Below are positions 1 through 10,112 of a DNA stretch of 48,973 nt, piece after piece. The stretch spans positions 679,333 to 728,305 of the forward strand of contig CAAAJI010000001.1 in the NCBI GenBank assembly GCA_900642245.1. The letters run 5' to 3'. The stretch comes from Fragilaria radians (taxonomy: Eukaryota; Bacillariophyta; Fragilariophyceae; Fragilariales; Fragilariaceae). Both the position numbers and the translations under genes were made by a program. Under the pieces are notes generated by a model that was not told the DNA's origin, did no database searches, and worked only from the letters and a program-made list of their open reading frames with translations. Numbering within the stretch: the stretch's first letter is position 1; each line of letters opens with the position of its first letter.

Positions 1-1199
1 AAATTTTTCAATGCACTTTGTGGAGGTCTTAATAAAGACAGTAAGACGTTGCATGTCTTGCACAGTCTGGGAAATTTTTGTCACAAGCGCATCTTGCGCA
101 TAAGACTTATCAAAATCATCAATGTATTCTTTGTCTTCTTCTTCTTCATCATCATCTTGCAGCTGTACTTCATTTGCTGCTGCTACATCGTGATTTTTTT
201 CAATTTCTTTTTTGATAGGATGAGAAATGGTCCAACAACAAGATGCAACGAATGCCCAATGCAGGGAAAGTGAGGAATACCCCAATCGGTACAAGCCTTT
301 ACCATACTTGATCCACTATCTGGTAACATCATTGTCAAACGAGCACTATCCAGGTTCCATTTCATAAAGGACTCTCCCATCTCACCTCAAATCATATCTC
401 CAGTATGCTTGCCTTGGGTGGGTTTGATTTCCAGTGTATAGCTTTGCATACAAAATTCATCTGTGAGAAAATGCAATGTCAATGCCATAATAGCCTTCAT
501 CTGTGTAGATGACCACATATCAGATGTACAAGCAAAATATGAACAATTGCTCTTCATATCATTTTGAATTGCCTGTTTCAAAACCTTTGCTTCATGGATG
601 ATATTCTTTTTGTTTGTGTTCCTACTGGGCATCTTTAATTCTCCATGAACATTTGATGCAAACTGCATCAACTCTTGCAGTTTCACATCTTCCAAAATGT
701 TGAACGGGCAAAGCAATAATGCAGTCCATAGGGCAACCAACTGATGAAACTTCATTTGATTTGACTGACTAGCCAACTTCTTTTCCTCCTTCACTTGCAT
801 TGGGAAAAAATTGTCAATTTTCTTTTTCTTGTTGGAGCCTCCATCATCACTCATTTGTTTGCGCTTGAAATCTTGTAGCAATTTTGGATGATACTTATTC
901 ATATGTCGTTTTACACCCTTGCTGTTCTTTATAGCATCATACTTTATCTTGGATTTGCAATGTGTACAAAATACACCAGTTGCATCGCCTGCTGTCCAAT
1001 TCTTCTTCTCTTTTGACGGCGCAATGTAACAAATACATTGCCAATATTCTGGAAGTCAAACATCAGTGGCAACAAATAGATTTAAACCTTCTTCTTCCTC
1101 CTTTGTATCTTCTTCTTCCTCCTTCTTATCTTCATCTCCCTCCTTTTTATCTTCTTCTCCCTCTCCCCCCTTTGCTTCTGCTTCGTGTATGTGCTCCAT
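1..1199 (-). pseudogene. hAT transposase with BED zinc finger, broken
   Basis: One reading frame can be followed from an ATG at 1199 through a very acidic Glu/Asp/Lys-rich N-terminus, then a BED-type zinc finger (about 905-1010; CTHC pair, later H-x4-H in HMNKYH), then hAT catalytic-region text (FACTSDMWSS around 500; HSLHLVVGPF around 230-260). The frame is interrupted by TGA codons at 1056-1058 and 387-389. It shifts in a T-rich run near 195-210, after which an acidic linker and VTKISQTVQDMQRLTVF continue to the window edge. The dimerisation domain is outside the window. With two stops and a frameshift the copy should be non-functional. The TGA stops are real, because host genes here also end in TGA. 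It is old enough to have decayed but is still easily recognised. Confidence 0.8.
1085..1185. repeat. Imperfect 20-bp polypyrimidine tandem repeat inside the transposase
   Basis: Four imperfect units of CTTCTTCCTCCTT-type sequence, each ending near a TAT, run through this stretch. Read on the minus strand they encode the Glu/Asp/Lys-rich N-terminal tail of the hAT transposase, so the repeat is the DNA form of a low-complexity acidic tract. Confidence 0.7.
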
Positions 1200-1397
1200 T
1201 CACAAGTTTTGGCAATTGACACTTAATGACACTTATTGGACGGTCAGCGCCTTTGACCGTCCAGGGTCAGACCGTTGACCGTTAGTGACCCTGGAGGGAA
1301 CGGTCAACACTCTGACCTTTGACACCTCTATTTGCACGTATGTTTTGGTAAAATAACCGTGGCTATTTCATCTTACGGTGGTAGTGAACAAACGAAC

Positions 1398-2684
1398 ATG
1401 GACTTTTCCTCCCTACTCGCGAACGTGCAAAAGACTGCAGATAGCATTCAAAAGAAGAATAGCAGCGACACTACCGCAAAGGCACAGGAGGGAGTCGTTA
1501 ATAGTTCTTTGAATGCTCGCAACCGGCCACCTAACTCTTCAAAACGTTCGCTCGATTCCATGTACTACACCTCGGACCGCAGCCGTGCGGAACGAAATCA
1601 ACAAAGCCGCAATACAAAGCATCCCCGACGAGACAGATCCGATCTATCTTATCGGGAAAGGAAATGGGAAACCATGAAAGAAGAAATTGATTTACTACCA
1701 ACATTTTCCTTGAAATCGACGGAACTTTACGACAACAAAGTCCCAGCTAGAGTGCATTTATGCTTATTGGCATTGACAATTAATGACCTGCCATTCGAAG
1801 ATATATGGAAGGAATGGGCATCACAGCAACAAGAATATATGTTAGTTTCCTTGATCGGTCATGCAAAGGACCCACTTCGTGTGCAGTCACCGTGGTTCCA
1901 ATCACACTTGTTGGTGAACCCTCCAACGAAAGGCCGTGGCAACGATTTCGCACCTCCGACATATTGGTCCAGATGTCCTCAGTGGGGTTCCATTGAGATT
2001 ACTCGTGCCATGCTCGATCTTTGCCACGAATGTCTTCAGATAGGACTCGAGGAACCAAATCATATTAAAATGGATTTGCGATTTTCTAACAATCGATATG
2101 GAATAAATGCTACGAGAGAACATGCTCCTCAATTGCCAAAAGTTGACAAAATATTATTTATAAGCGAATCTTGTCTACCTGTGGATTTTTTTCCGAAGGA
2201 TATCCTTCATTCGCCTTGTTCCATCGTTAACGCCAGCGACAAGCCAAATAATGGATTTTCCAGGCAGATGCAATTTGAAAAAATTAATCATGTTGTTCCC
2301 CTCAAATTCAAGGCAGATCAATGGATGATGATTTCCCGATTACACCTCGAACTCATCATGACCAAGTTACCTCAAAATTTCTGGGAATGTTTTCGCAAAT
2401 GCAATGCAAGTGATGAGTTGTATTTCCCAACTGCCATGGCTTTACTAGGAATTCTGGATGCCAAGACAAGCAATTCCGCCCCCCTTGTAGAGAGAAGACG
2501 TATAACGTACTCCGATTGGACTCTTAGTGCAAAAAATCCTGTTACCTTTCAACCTTCTGACTTGGAAAAAGTAGTGCTAGAGGCTCGTAAGGCCGGTTGC
2601 ATTGTGGCAAGAAAATTTGTTGGTGTCTCCTTCAGTGAATGGAAACTAATTGTCCTACAAGAAATTAAGGACTCCAAGGCTTGA
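1398..2684 (+). CDS. GT14/DUF266-type glycosyltransferase-like protein
   Basis: A 428-residue protein. The Ser/Arg-rich first 90 residues are low complexity. From about residue 115 the order of conserved segments matches the core-2/I-branching N-acetylglucosaminyltransferase-like family (GT14, DUF266): HLCLLALTIND (about 120), a SLIGHAKDP segment, FISESCLPV (about 254), a Trp-led WMMISRLH segment (about 308), DELYFPTAMAL (about 339) and RRRITYSDWT (about 367) before NPVTF. Family members transfer sugars in the Golgi. This one shows no N-terminal membrane anchor or signal peptide, so the true start may lie in an unseen exon or the protein may be an atypical cytosolic paralogue. The ATG at 1398 was chosen because codons further upstream in the frame lack a good ATG and run into the transposon end. 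The frame is open to a TGA. Confidence 0.75.
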   Translation: MDFSSLLANVQKTADSIQKKNSSDTTAKAQEGVVNSSLNARNRPPNSSKRSLDSMYYTSDRSRAERNQQSRNTKHPRRDRSDLSYRERKWETMKEEIDLLPTFSLKSTELYDNKVPARVHLCLLALTINDLPFEDIWKEWASQQQEYMLVSLIGHAKDPLRVQSPWFQSHLLVNPPTKGRGNDFAPPTYWSRCPQWGSIEITRAMLDLCHECLQIGLEEPNHIKMDLRFSNNRYGINATREHAPQLPKVDKILFISESCLPVDFFPKDILHSPCSIVNASDKPNNGFSRQMQFEKINHVVPLKFKADQWMMISRLHLELIMTKLPQNFWECFRKCNASDELYFPTAMALLGILDAKTSNSAPLVERRRITYSDWTLSAKNPVTFQPSDLEKVVLEARKAGCIVARKFVGVSFSEWKLIVLQEIKDSKA

Positions 2685-5394
2685 CAATGAAAGTGTCCTT
2701 ACGTCATACATACGTAAGTCAGAAAATAGATTCGATTGACATCTCAAATTTAGGATTAGATTTCATGAGCAATGAGTCACAACGATTTCATTATTTGCAT
2801 CCTATAATTTTTAATTCCTTGAGCTATCTCCAATATAGTCAGATTTGATTGAGCATTCATTTGCATTCTTATTTCGGAAGAACTAGAATAGGTATACAGA
2901 TTTCTCCTTCATGATTGTTTGATGTACAAATACTTTTTTAAGTGTCATGCCTTAATGGAGCTACATTAGAAAGCAATATTTCAGGGAATGATTTTCAAAA
3001 CAACCCAAGGTACAGTTACTTGACACTGAACTTTGAACTTTTCTCATTTTTTGTTTCTTCCTAATGAATACTTACACTTCATTTAATGTAGAACTTACAC
3101 ATGCGCAACCCCTTTTTGATGCACATACGCTTTGTCCTCTCCCTTTTACAATGCTTTCAATTCCATATTATGATTCATGTTACACTTCAAGCTATCATCG
3201 AAACAGATACAAATTGGATATAAAGAATGTCAGGTATTTTGTGGTAGCTCCATTGAATATACTTTAGGTCAGTTCAATTTTGTATGGCTATTGCTGATAC
3301 AATTGTAGTTCCATTAACTTCATTTCTGCTTTTTGGCGGCATCTATCACACTGTAAGTGACTGTAGAAAATATTTTTGAATGAAGTCTTTTTATGCAACG
3401 GACTAGACAATTTCACTCATACAATGCGCCAGGGGTCAGATTCTGCTCTCTTGGGAAATAGCAAGCTACGTTTCTTGCAATCATTTTTTTAAGCACCAAA
3501 ATTGACAGGCGGAATATACAAGCTCAATATCATGTGTCAATCCTAGCGTTATATTGGTATACCTAGTGATCTTTACAGCTTGAAACTTTCCTGGAAGTGA
3601 CAAATATGTATTTTTACCAGGATACAAAAAGTCTTTACAAACCAATGGAAATGTCTTTACTTTATTTAATAAATTGGAGCTGGTTAGCCTCTCCCTGAAA
3701 TAATGTTCCATTACAGACCTAAGCGTGTATCCTGTATAGTTACTAACCCTTGTTGTTTATTGAAAAACATCCATACTAACGTGGGATGATTTGCTAAAAT
3801 ATGGGCATATTTCTCTAAATAAGTCAAAGCAATTATAATGCTTTAGGACTGATACGAAAATGAGTTTTTCTATGGCTCATTTCGAACAGAGAGAGATTAC
3901 AGGTCGCTTACATAAATACATAAAAGTTAGGTGATATCTACTGAATTTATTGCCTCACGCAACTGTGTAGTCTGAATAATATCATCTTGGTGCCACTGCA
4001 CGAGATTTCAATCGTTATTAGCGTTCAATCTCTGTTAAACCTGCTAGTGTGTGGAATACTTTGATGCTTGGTTTCCAGGGTCTATGAATAGCTTCAACTT
4101 GTTTGGCTCTGTCTTAACAGTCTCAGGCTTTTCTGTGTTGTCTGATTTCTTAAAGTGAAAGAAACACACAAAAATTGACTTTCGAGCAAATCAGGTTATC
4201 ATTTTGACCAGAACTGATTTGATTTGCGAAGATGCAATTCAAAGGTATACTGTGACCCATATCAGAGACGAAACCAGTGGAACAGAAAAAGTGTATTTCA
4301 AAAAATTATGATTTGATAATTATCTATAAATAAGCTGACAGGCTATGAGATGCATTTGTGTACCTGTATCGAAGACGTTCGTTACTTTTCGTTCAAGTAA
4401 GGTTATTATGTATCTACATACAAATCTATTCACAGGCAGTAACAGTTTATCTGTTCATTTAATTTCCATCATAAGTTTGGATGACATTCAAAATATTTTT
4501 ATCAGACAAATTTAGTGATGAGTTTGAATTGCACGTTAATGGAGAGTACAAGATCCAAGGATAAAACATCATCTAAAATAGAAAATAATTTCACACTATC
4601 TCATCTCAGCATGGAGCAGGCAGAAAGAGGAAGAGACAATGAGAACAAGATATCAATACGGAGTAGGATTCATTTTACAATTAAATTATTACTTAAGTAG
4701 GTTACTTTCTTGTGTTTATTTAACACAATAAGTTACTCTACGCCTAGATGACCTAAATTTAAGTTTTAGCATCATCCTTTATCACTGTTGTGAGAATTTT
4801 CTTTACTATTTGTGAAAGGTGCTGTCACTTTCTTTGTTTACTTGTACCTTCTTTAAAGGAGATCTACACAAATATAGGCCGATAAAACTATCTTCACATA
4901 TGATGCCAAGTAGTTCACGCATTTTTGTTGTAGAGCGTAAGGGGCATTTTTTATTTCTCATACAACATTGGCCTACTTACAGGCGAATCTTGAGACGCTT
5001 TTCATGCGATGATTTATATCATTTGATGTTTTATTAGCGTTTCTTGTACGCCAGATGTGCAACTGACTTTACCATGTGTACTCCATTTATGTGTATTGTG
5101 ACAAAGGTGAACTTTTTGTTAGTTGCATGCCAATAATCCAGATCCTCATATTGACTAATCCAAAATGCAGGACGACATAAGATTGTAAAATAGATAAGAG
5201 TCAGAAGTGTACGTTGTAAAAATATTGAATCCAACTTAAATCCTCCCAGATCGATTTGACTCAAAATTTCTCACAATATAAATTAAAAGTAAGTGTAATG
5301 TCCCTAGCAGCACATGATGACGTTAATTTTGGAGAGGAGCTAATGAAAGTGATTAATCCGACTTACTGCAACAATTAAAGCAAGCGCACTTTTC
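2685..5394. other. Intergenic, no gene recognised (one repeat copy inside)
   Basis: AT-rich DNA with only short ORFs. The best is a 76-codon minus-strand ATG frame at 3481-3711, which resembles nothing I know. The only supported structure is the dispersed repeat copy at about 4334-4470. Confidence 0.5.
4334..4470 (+). repeat. Dispersed repeat R1, copy 1
   Basis: This shares ordered blocks with 17283-17420: AGGCTAtGAGATGcATTTGT near the start, then ATGTATCTACA, then CTATTCAC followed by AACAGTTTA with similar spacing. The two copies are diverged (roughly three quarters identical by eye), in the same orientation, and outside coding DNA. No terminal inverted repeats or coding capacity are visible. 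It may be a fragment of a SINE or MITE-like element. Confidence 0.55.
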
Positions 5395-6156
5395 TTAATC
5401 AATTCCAAGGTCTTGAAATCTTTTTAATAAGGGATCATCACTTGGGAATGTTGCAATTTCATTCAAACTCCCGGTGGCAACAATTTGTCGCATTTCCGCT
5501 TCTGTTTCCAATGCCTTCTTTTCCAAAGCAGCAATATTTATCTCAATCTGACGCTTTCGATTCTTCTCTTCGACACAGGCTTTGAGTGCTTTCATCATTT
5601 TGTCCTTCATTTGTTGCTTCTCCATAAGAAGTAATCGTGCCTTTTCTTCGTTTCCATTTAGAATTTCTATTTTTGCTTTATCGGTAGCTGATTCCATGTT
5701 TTTCTCTAGTATTCGGAAGTATTGCTGCTGAGATTCTATAGAGTTTTGACATGCAATAAGGCTTTGGACACTCTGTTCTAAAGCAAAACCAATTTCTTTC
5801 GCCTTTTTCAGCATTTCATCAGTGATTCCTAAACGCTGTAATTCTGCTTCTCTTGCTCTGTCCACTGCTTTTTGAGCCCCCAAGCGTGCTCCAATCTGCG
5901 CCCCAAACAAGGCTCCAAAAGGTCCTAGCACCAGTCCTCCAAGGATTGCACCGGCAGCCAATTCACCAGTACCCATCTGAGCATTTATTCGAGCCCTGTA
6001 TTCAATCTCATCTTCCAATTTATTGTCACGTAACCCTTTCTGTGGTGACGACTCAGGATAAAATAATTGTTGCGATTTAATCGCGGGCAAAAAGGCGGTA
6101 GAACCTGACAAATAGGACAGGATGGAGAAAAGGATTAGAGATGATGCAACGGTCAT
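5395..6156 (-). CDS. Plastid-targeted glycine-zipper coiled-coil protein (uncharacterised)
   Basis: 253 residues, ATG at 6156. Residues 1-21 form a hydrophobic signal peptide ending in GSTA|FLP. A Phe right after the predicted cleavage site is the hallmark of the bipartite (ASAFAP-type) plastid presequence of diatoms and relatives, so import across the ER-derived plastid membranes is inferred. After an acidic linker, residues about 64-97 form a Gly/Ala-rich segment with repeated GxxxG spacing (LGGLVLGPFGALFGAQIGA), a likely membrane-inserting glycine zipper. Residues 120-235 are charged heptad-rich coiled coil with a weak resemblance to the helical core of PspA/Vipp1 (an NGNEEKARLLL-type segment). 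Function unknown: a membrane-associated scaffold is possible, but the PspA resemblance is not strong enough to name it. The CAF16-like gene lies upstream on the same strand, 424 bp away. Confidence 0.8.
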   Translation of the reverse strand: MTVASSLILFSILSYLSGSTAFLPAIKSQQLFYPESSPQKGLRDNKLEDEIEYRARINAQMGTGELAAGAILGGLVLGPFGALFGAQIGARLGAQKAVDRAREAELQRLGITDEMLKKAKEIGFALEQSVQSLIACQNSIESQQQYFRILEKNMESATDKAKIEILNGNEEKARLLLMEKQQMKDKMMKALKACVEEKNRKRQIEINIAALEKKALETEAEMRQIVATGSLNEIATFPSDDPLLKRFQDLGID

Positions 6157-6580
6157 AATCCGGAATGCGATAAAATGAGGACGACCAAAAACTGACGAGT
6201 GCTAGTAGCTTTTTTGTATAAACTGACATACTGCACATTAGAATGTTTCTGCTAACCCAAAATATGCAAGATGATTTAGTGCATGTTGTTTGCTTTTTGA
6301 TTTGACCTGAACGCTTCGTTGGTGTCTTCAACTGAGCATCTTGGTCCTATTTTTCGAACCTCTACCTGCAGCAAACTGTCCACTCACTTTATAGGGCATT
6401 CACGCCATCGGGAAATATTGAATTGAGATTTTTCGGTGTACACGAATTGTTGAAACAAATAAAAATGCAACAAAAACAAGTTATTTTAATTGAATCTTTC
6501 AAATTTATTCTATTTGGAATTGATTACGACTGATGCTTATTCCTCAAAATGACAAACATATCGTTTAGAATGTCATTGCA
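6157..6580. other. Intergenic between two minus-strand genes
   Basis: It holds the 3' flank of the ABC ATPase gene and the presumed promoter of the plastid-protein gene. Short ORFs cross it, but none resembles a known protein. Confidence 0.5.
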
Positions 6581-7579
6581 TTAGCCATGTTTATCCATCA
6601 CACCACTATTACCCATCATATCACTTAAACGACCTAAGCGCTTTGCAGGTGGTTCTGTTGTCTTCAAATTCCTGCCAGAAGAAAATCCACCTTGTCTGTC
6701 TGTGGGATCCAATTGATGAGCCAATGCCCCTTGTGCCTTCTCCAATCGGCGCAGTCTCCTATTCTCTTCAAGTTCTTTACGAAGCCAATGGTCGGCAATT
6801 GCAAGCATCTTTGCAGGATGATTTTCTGATTTAAGTTTCCGGTACACATCTAGGTCATCTAAGGCACCTTGCCATCCACACTTTCCAGCGCATGTGAGGA
6901 AGACGAGATGAGAAGCCCAATCGTCTAACCCGTCAAATATATGAGTAGCATAAACAATTGTTGCACCACGTTCATCTGATTCCTTTACTAACCATCTAAG
7001 TAAGTCCTGACGAACGCAGACGTCCAGGCTTGTTGTGATTTCGTCTAAAAGCAAAATTTGGAAGGGACGAATCAAGCCTAGTAAAATCTGGACACGACGA
7101 CGTTGACCATCAGATAGCTGATGCATTCTCCAATTCAAGTCTATTCCTAACATGTCAACAAGCTCATCACGACGCTCAGGATACGACTCCTGAAGCTTCT
7201 GCATCATTCCATGGACTGGAATGTCAGCCATAAGCGGAACAGCTGCACCAGCGAATGCCACAGTCCTCATTCCCCAGTCGCAATCCAAGTATGCACGGTG
7301 GAAATTCAATTTTGTGTCTCGAAATGCATTTCCACCTAGAACCCTCACGGCCCCATCAGGAGAGCTCATGTGCCTTCCAGCCAAGATGCGGAGCATTGTA
7401 CTTTTGCCCGATCCATTTGCTCCGATCAGGAGGCAACGCGATCCTTTTTTCAACTGCAGATTTAAGTCATTCAAAATGTAATTCCCAGATTTGGAATCAT
7501 ATGCAAAGGTTAGGTCATCAATCTCGATTGCATTGGGACCGTAGGGTGCTATTGGAGGTAATGGCTTTGGAACACTCAT
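6581..7579 (-). CDS. CAF16: CAF16-like soluble ABC ATPase
   Basis: 332 residues, one ATP-binding-cassette domain and no membrane segments. Visible motifs: Walker A GANGSGKST (53-61), ABC signature LSDGQ (155-159), Walker B ILLLDE (175-180), switch His in YATHIFDG (His213). The segment between them (AYLDCDWGMRTVAFAGAAVP) and the spacing match yeast Caf16 and the plant ABCI20/21-type stand-alone cassettes. Yeast Caf16 is linked to the CCR4-NOT and Mediator complexes, so a cytosolic or nuclear regulatory role is likely, while transport is unlikely without a permease domain. The C-terminal 80 residues are charged and Gly-containing. All catalytic motifs are intact, so the ATPase should be functional. 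The start at 7579 is the first ATG of the frame and leaves a normal short N-terminus. Confidence 0.87.
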   Translation of the reverse strand: MSVPKPLPPIAPYGPNAIEIDDLTFAYDSKSGNYILNDLNLQLKKGSRCLLIGANGSGKSTMLRILAGRHMSSPDGAVRVLGGNAFRDTKLNFHRAYLDCDWGMRTVAFAGAAVPLMADIPVHGMMQKLQESYPERRDELVDMLGIDLNWRMHQLSDGQRRRVQILLGLIRPFQILLLDEITTSLDVCVRQDLLRWLVKESDERGATIVYATHIFDGLDDWASHLVFLTCAGKCGWQGALDDLDVYRKLKSENHPAKMLAIADHWLRKELEENRRLRRLEKAQGALAHQLDPTDRQGGFSSGRNLKTTEPPAKRLGRLSDMMGNSGVMDKHG

Positions 7580-8135
7580 CTCAAATACTCAATTTATCAA
7601 CAAAATACAATTTGTGCCTTCCTGAGTCACTTCTCAAATAAATTTTAAAAATATGACATAAGTTTCGAAAACCATTTTAGCAATAAGGATTGAAACGTAC
7701 TTTCACGATTACTCAGCAGTGTAAACCTGAACTCTTGTGATAGGATAAAATGATGCACGTGCATTCCAAATGTCATGGCTTTTTCATTACCTCGAAACCC
7801 TACCAAGTCAGGTTATTCTTAACCCTTCCACTTCTGAGCTCATTTCTGAATATGCGGGTATATTGTTTCGAATAACAGCAAACTATTTTTGTTATATACA
7901 AACGATTTAATCAGACCAATATTTGATGACATGAGTGATGAAGCAATTTTATGAGTCAGAGGCCTTGCTCCATCGAAGCGATGAATTAGAAATGAAATAA
8001 TGCATCAGCCTATATTTGTGGTCCCTGTTAACATTGTTGCTTACAATGTGAATATGAACTCAGTTGATAAAATAGATCAAAAGCGTACAACGTACCCAAC
8101 AAACAGGAAAGACCAATGACTCCAAATGATCTTGT
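7580..8135. other. Intergenic between ABC ATPase and small membrane-protein genes
   Basis: Apart from the palindromic CACGTG site there is no ORF or repeat I can support. It should hold the promoter of the ABC gene and the 3' end of the next minus-strand gene. Confidence 0.5.
7754..7763. promoter_or_regulatory. Palindromic G-box/E-box (TGCACGTGCA) upstream of the ABC ATPase gene
   Basis: A perfect 10-bp palindrome with a CACGTG core sits about 175 bp before the start of the minus-strand ABC ATPase gene. CACGTG is the usual target of bHLH and bZIP factors. A single site can occur by chance, so regulation is only suggested. Confidence 0.3.
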
Positions 8136-8659
8136 TTACATATTTTTGGACCGCAGCACCTCTAGCTTATTCTGTGTTTCAATGCATCTGCCCACGTGAG
8201 AAAATGCATTTTGTTGAATTAAAGTGCTCATTTGGGAAGAACTTGTTAGCCATCCGAAACGCCAAAAAATATTGAGAACAAGCCTCAGCTCATCAAAAAA
8301 AATTGAAATCCAATGAGTACTTGCACATGCTGATTGAATTATAAATTGAGCTGATATCAACTGTTGTTCAGCCTGCTTTATGGCAAAATGAAAAATACAA
8401 TGTAAGATTGCATCAAATAAAATAGGGGCTTCCAAGTACACTGCTGTACAGCATATACTTGTCTAGGAGCACTACAAGGTGATGCTAAGGTACTCTTTGC
8501 TATGATAATGAGCTGTGAAGGAAACTCACCAATGGCATCCAACAAATAATCACATCCAATGAAAAATAAAAGCACGTAGAAGATACATAACAAAAAAAAA
8601 TTGACGAGACAAGAATCATGTTCAGTTGACAGCCATATGAAACGATATGTAATTTCCAT
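8136..8659 (-). CDS. Predicted two-exon small membrane protein, unknown
   Basis: Two overlapping open frames join cleanly if an 89-bp intron is removed. Exon 1 is 8659-8530 from an ATG and ends in ATTG before a consensus GTGAGT donor. The intron is 8441-8529 and ends in CAG. Exon 2 is 8440-8136. The joined product is 144 residues: a strongly hydrophobic stretch (about residues 20-38, NFFLLCIFYVLLFFIG) followed by DYLLDAI joined to VYLEAPILFDAI and a mostly helical remainder that ends in a charged tail. I do not recognise the family. Support: consensus donor, good phase match and continuity across the junction. Weaknesses: short length, and the acceptor has only a modest pyrimidine tract. Confidence 0.45.
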
Positions 8660-9790
8660 CTACCTCTGGATACATTTACCTCTTTATCTTGTACCATATG
8701 AAGAAATAGGTATTCTATTTCCTTTACCAAGACAACCAAACTTCAGATATTCCTCATTGTGGAGTTCAGTACTATACACCATTATACGCTACTTTAGCCT
8801 CTTGTACACATCTTTTTGTTCACAGACAGGTGTATACAATACTTTATTGGCAGGCAAATTATGCACTTTTTCAATACTATTCATTGATTGAATAGCAGTA
8901 CCAATAATTGGTTAGAAAAATTTAGCAATAGCAATAATGTCTTGAATAAAATTAGAAAATACCAATTATTGTCTAGCCCAAGCCGAATTACTGCTCAATT
9001 GTTTGTTTTATTTTGAGGATGAAAAAAGAGAGTATTTGTCATCATTCCTACATGGTTTCTGTGAAAGAAAATTGGGACTGCAAGTTCTGTAGTGAGGAAA
9101 AAGGAGACATTACCAAACGTTTAAAAAGCAGAAAGAAGGCAGAAGGTGAGCTAACCTCTCTTCCTAGATTCCATCTGTACACAACGACTATAAGGAAATC
9201 ATGAAGAAATGAGTAATCAGTTTTTCACATTTCCTGCAAAAGTGAAGAATGTGTATTCCTGAATGGAGCCGATGGTTATGATAAATATTCCATTGGCTTT
9301 AGTTGATGACAGACTATTTGTTGAAGCGTGATGTTACGATTCTGTCTCTCCCAATTCATTAAAAAAGTACATGGAGATACTCTACCGGAAAATTGAAAAT
9401 GACTTGCATTCGCGTTTACCAATGAAGTTTGGTAATACATTTGATGAATTTTAGCACAAGAGCTTTCCCTTTGGTTGCAATTCAGCCTATACCTAACTAC
9501 GACGCTTCAAACGAAACAAATTACAACATTACAACTGCTGCACATAGATAATTCATTATTTCAATATGAGAATTCTATAAGAGAAGTCCAGAAGCATTAA
9601 CGCTTCTTGTCGGGGTCGATAGCAGCACTTTTATAAAGACTTTGGCTACCCCATGTGGATTTCCTCTTGTTTGTTGCGGACGTCACCAATCGAATCTTGC
9701 AGTTAAATTATTCCTAGAAACTAATGAGCCTACCCTCAAGAGGGTAAATGAGTTTAGGATCAAACTAACAACCATCAAACAGGAAGGTAA

Positions 9791-9936
9791 ACTATTCCAT
9801 TCCTTTCAGTCCTGAACGAACCTTGAGTTTGGGTAGTAGAATTACTAGTTTTATTTATGGAATAAAAATACAAGATTAATTTATATCTCAACTGTTCCTT
9901 CCGCTATGAACAAACCTTAAGTTTGGATAGTAGAAG
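9791..9936 (+). repeat. Diverged direct repeat pair
   Basis: The block TGAACGAACCTTGAGTTTGG, followed by GTAGTAGAA (around 9814-9841), recurs as TGAACAAACCTTAAGTTTGG, followed by ATAGTAGAA (around 9906-9934). Both are preceded by CTRTTCC-type sequence. The pair is separated by about 90 bp of AT-rich DNA, with no coding content. Confidence 0.6.
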
Positions 9937-10112
9937 CAGGAGTACATAATATATTAATGACTTGAAAATCATTGCACTATTATTGGAAAACTATTGATTG
10001 GACCTCTTTAGCAATGCCAATAGTGTATTGAAATGTAAAAATAAAGAAATGGATTGACCCATAATTGTTATATGCCTTGTCTTTTTTCAATGTCACTGCT
10101 ATCTCATTTTTT

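Larger units (their letters stand above)
1..1330 (-). mobile_element. hAT-type DNA transposon, 5' part (continues past the window edge)
   Basis: The minus strand carries a decayed BED-finger/hAT transposase. Beyond its start the DNA ends at 1330 in TAGAGGTGTCAAAGG (read on the minus strand), which fits the YAGRG(A/G)TG-type ends of Ac-like hAT elements. Just inside lies a dense set of GGTCA/TGACC words (seven between about 1240 and 1325), including perfect 9-bp inverted arms CCAGGGTCA (1261-1269) and TGACCCTGG (1286-1294). Subterminal repeats of this kind are typical transposase-binding sites in the family. The other end lies outside the window, so target duplication cannot be checked. A candidate 8-bp duplication would start at 1331. 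Confidence 0.75.

Noticed and set aside
1..1199. TGA as a sense codon, because several frames continue through TGA
   Set aside because: EED, NECAP, the glycosyltransferase-like gene and others end in TGA; the read-through frames are dead transposons.
962..1278. Leu/Pro- and Ser-rich plus-strand ORFs
   Set aside because: Antisense of the Glu/Asp-rich transposase N-terminus and of the transposon end.
3481..3711. 76-codon minus-strand ORF from a true ATG
   Set aside because: No motif, no splice partners, AT-rich context; cannot be separated from chance.
7255..7641. 128-codon plus-strand ORF
   Set aside because: Antisense shadow of the conserved ABC ATPase core, no motif of its own.
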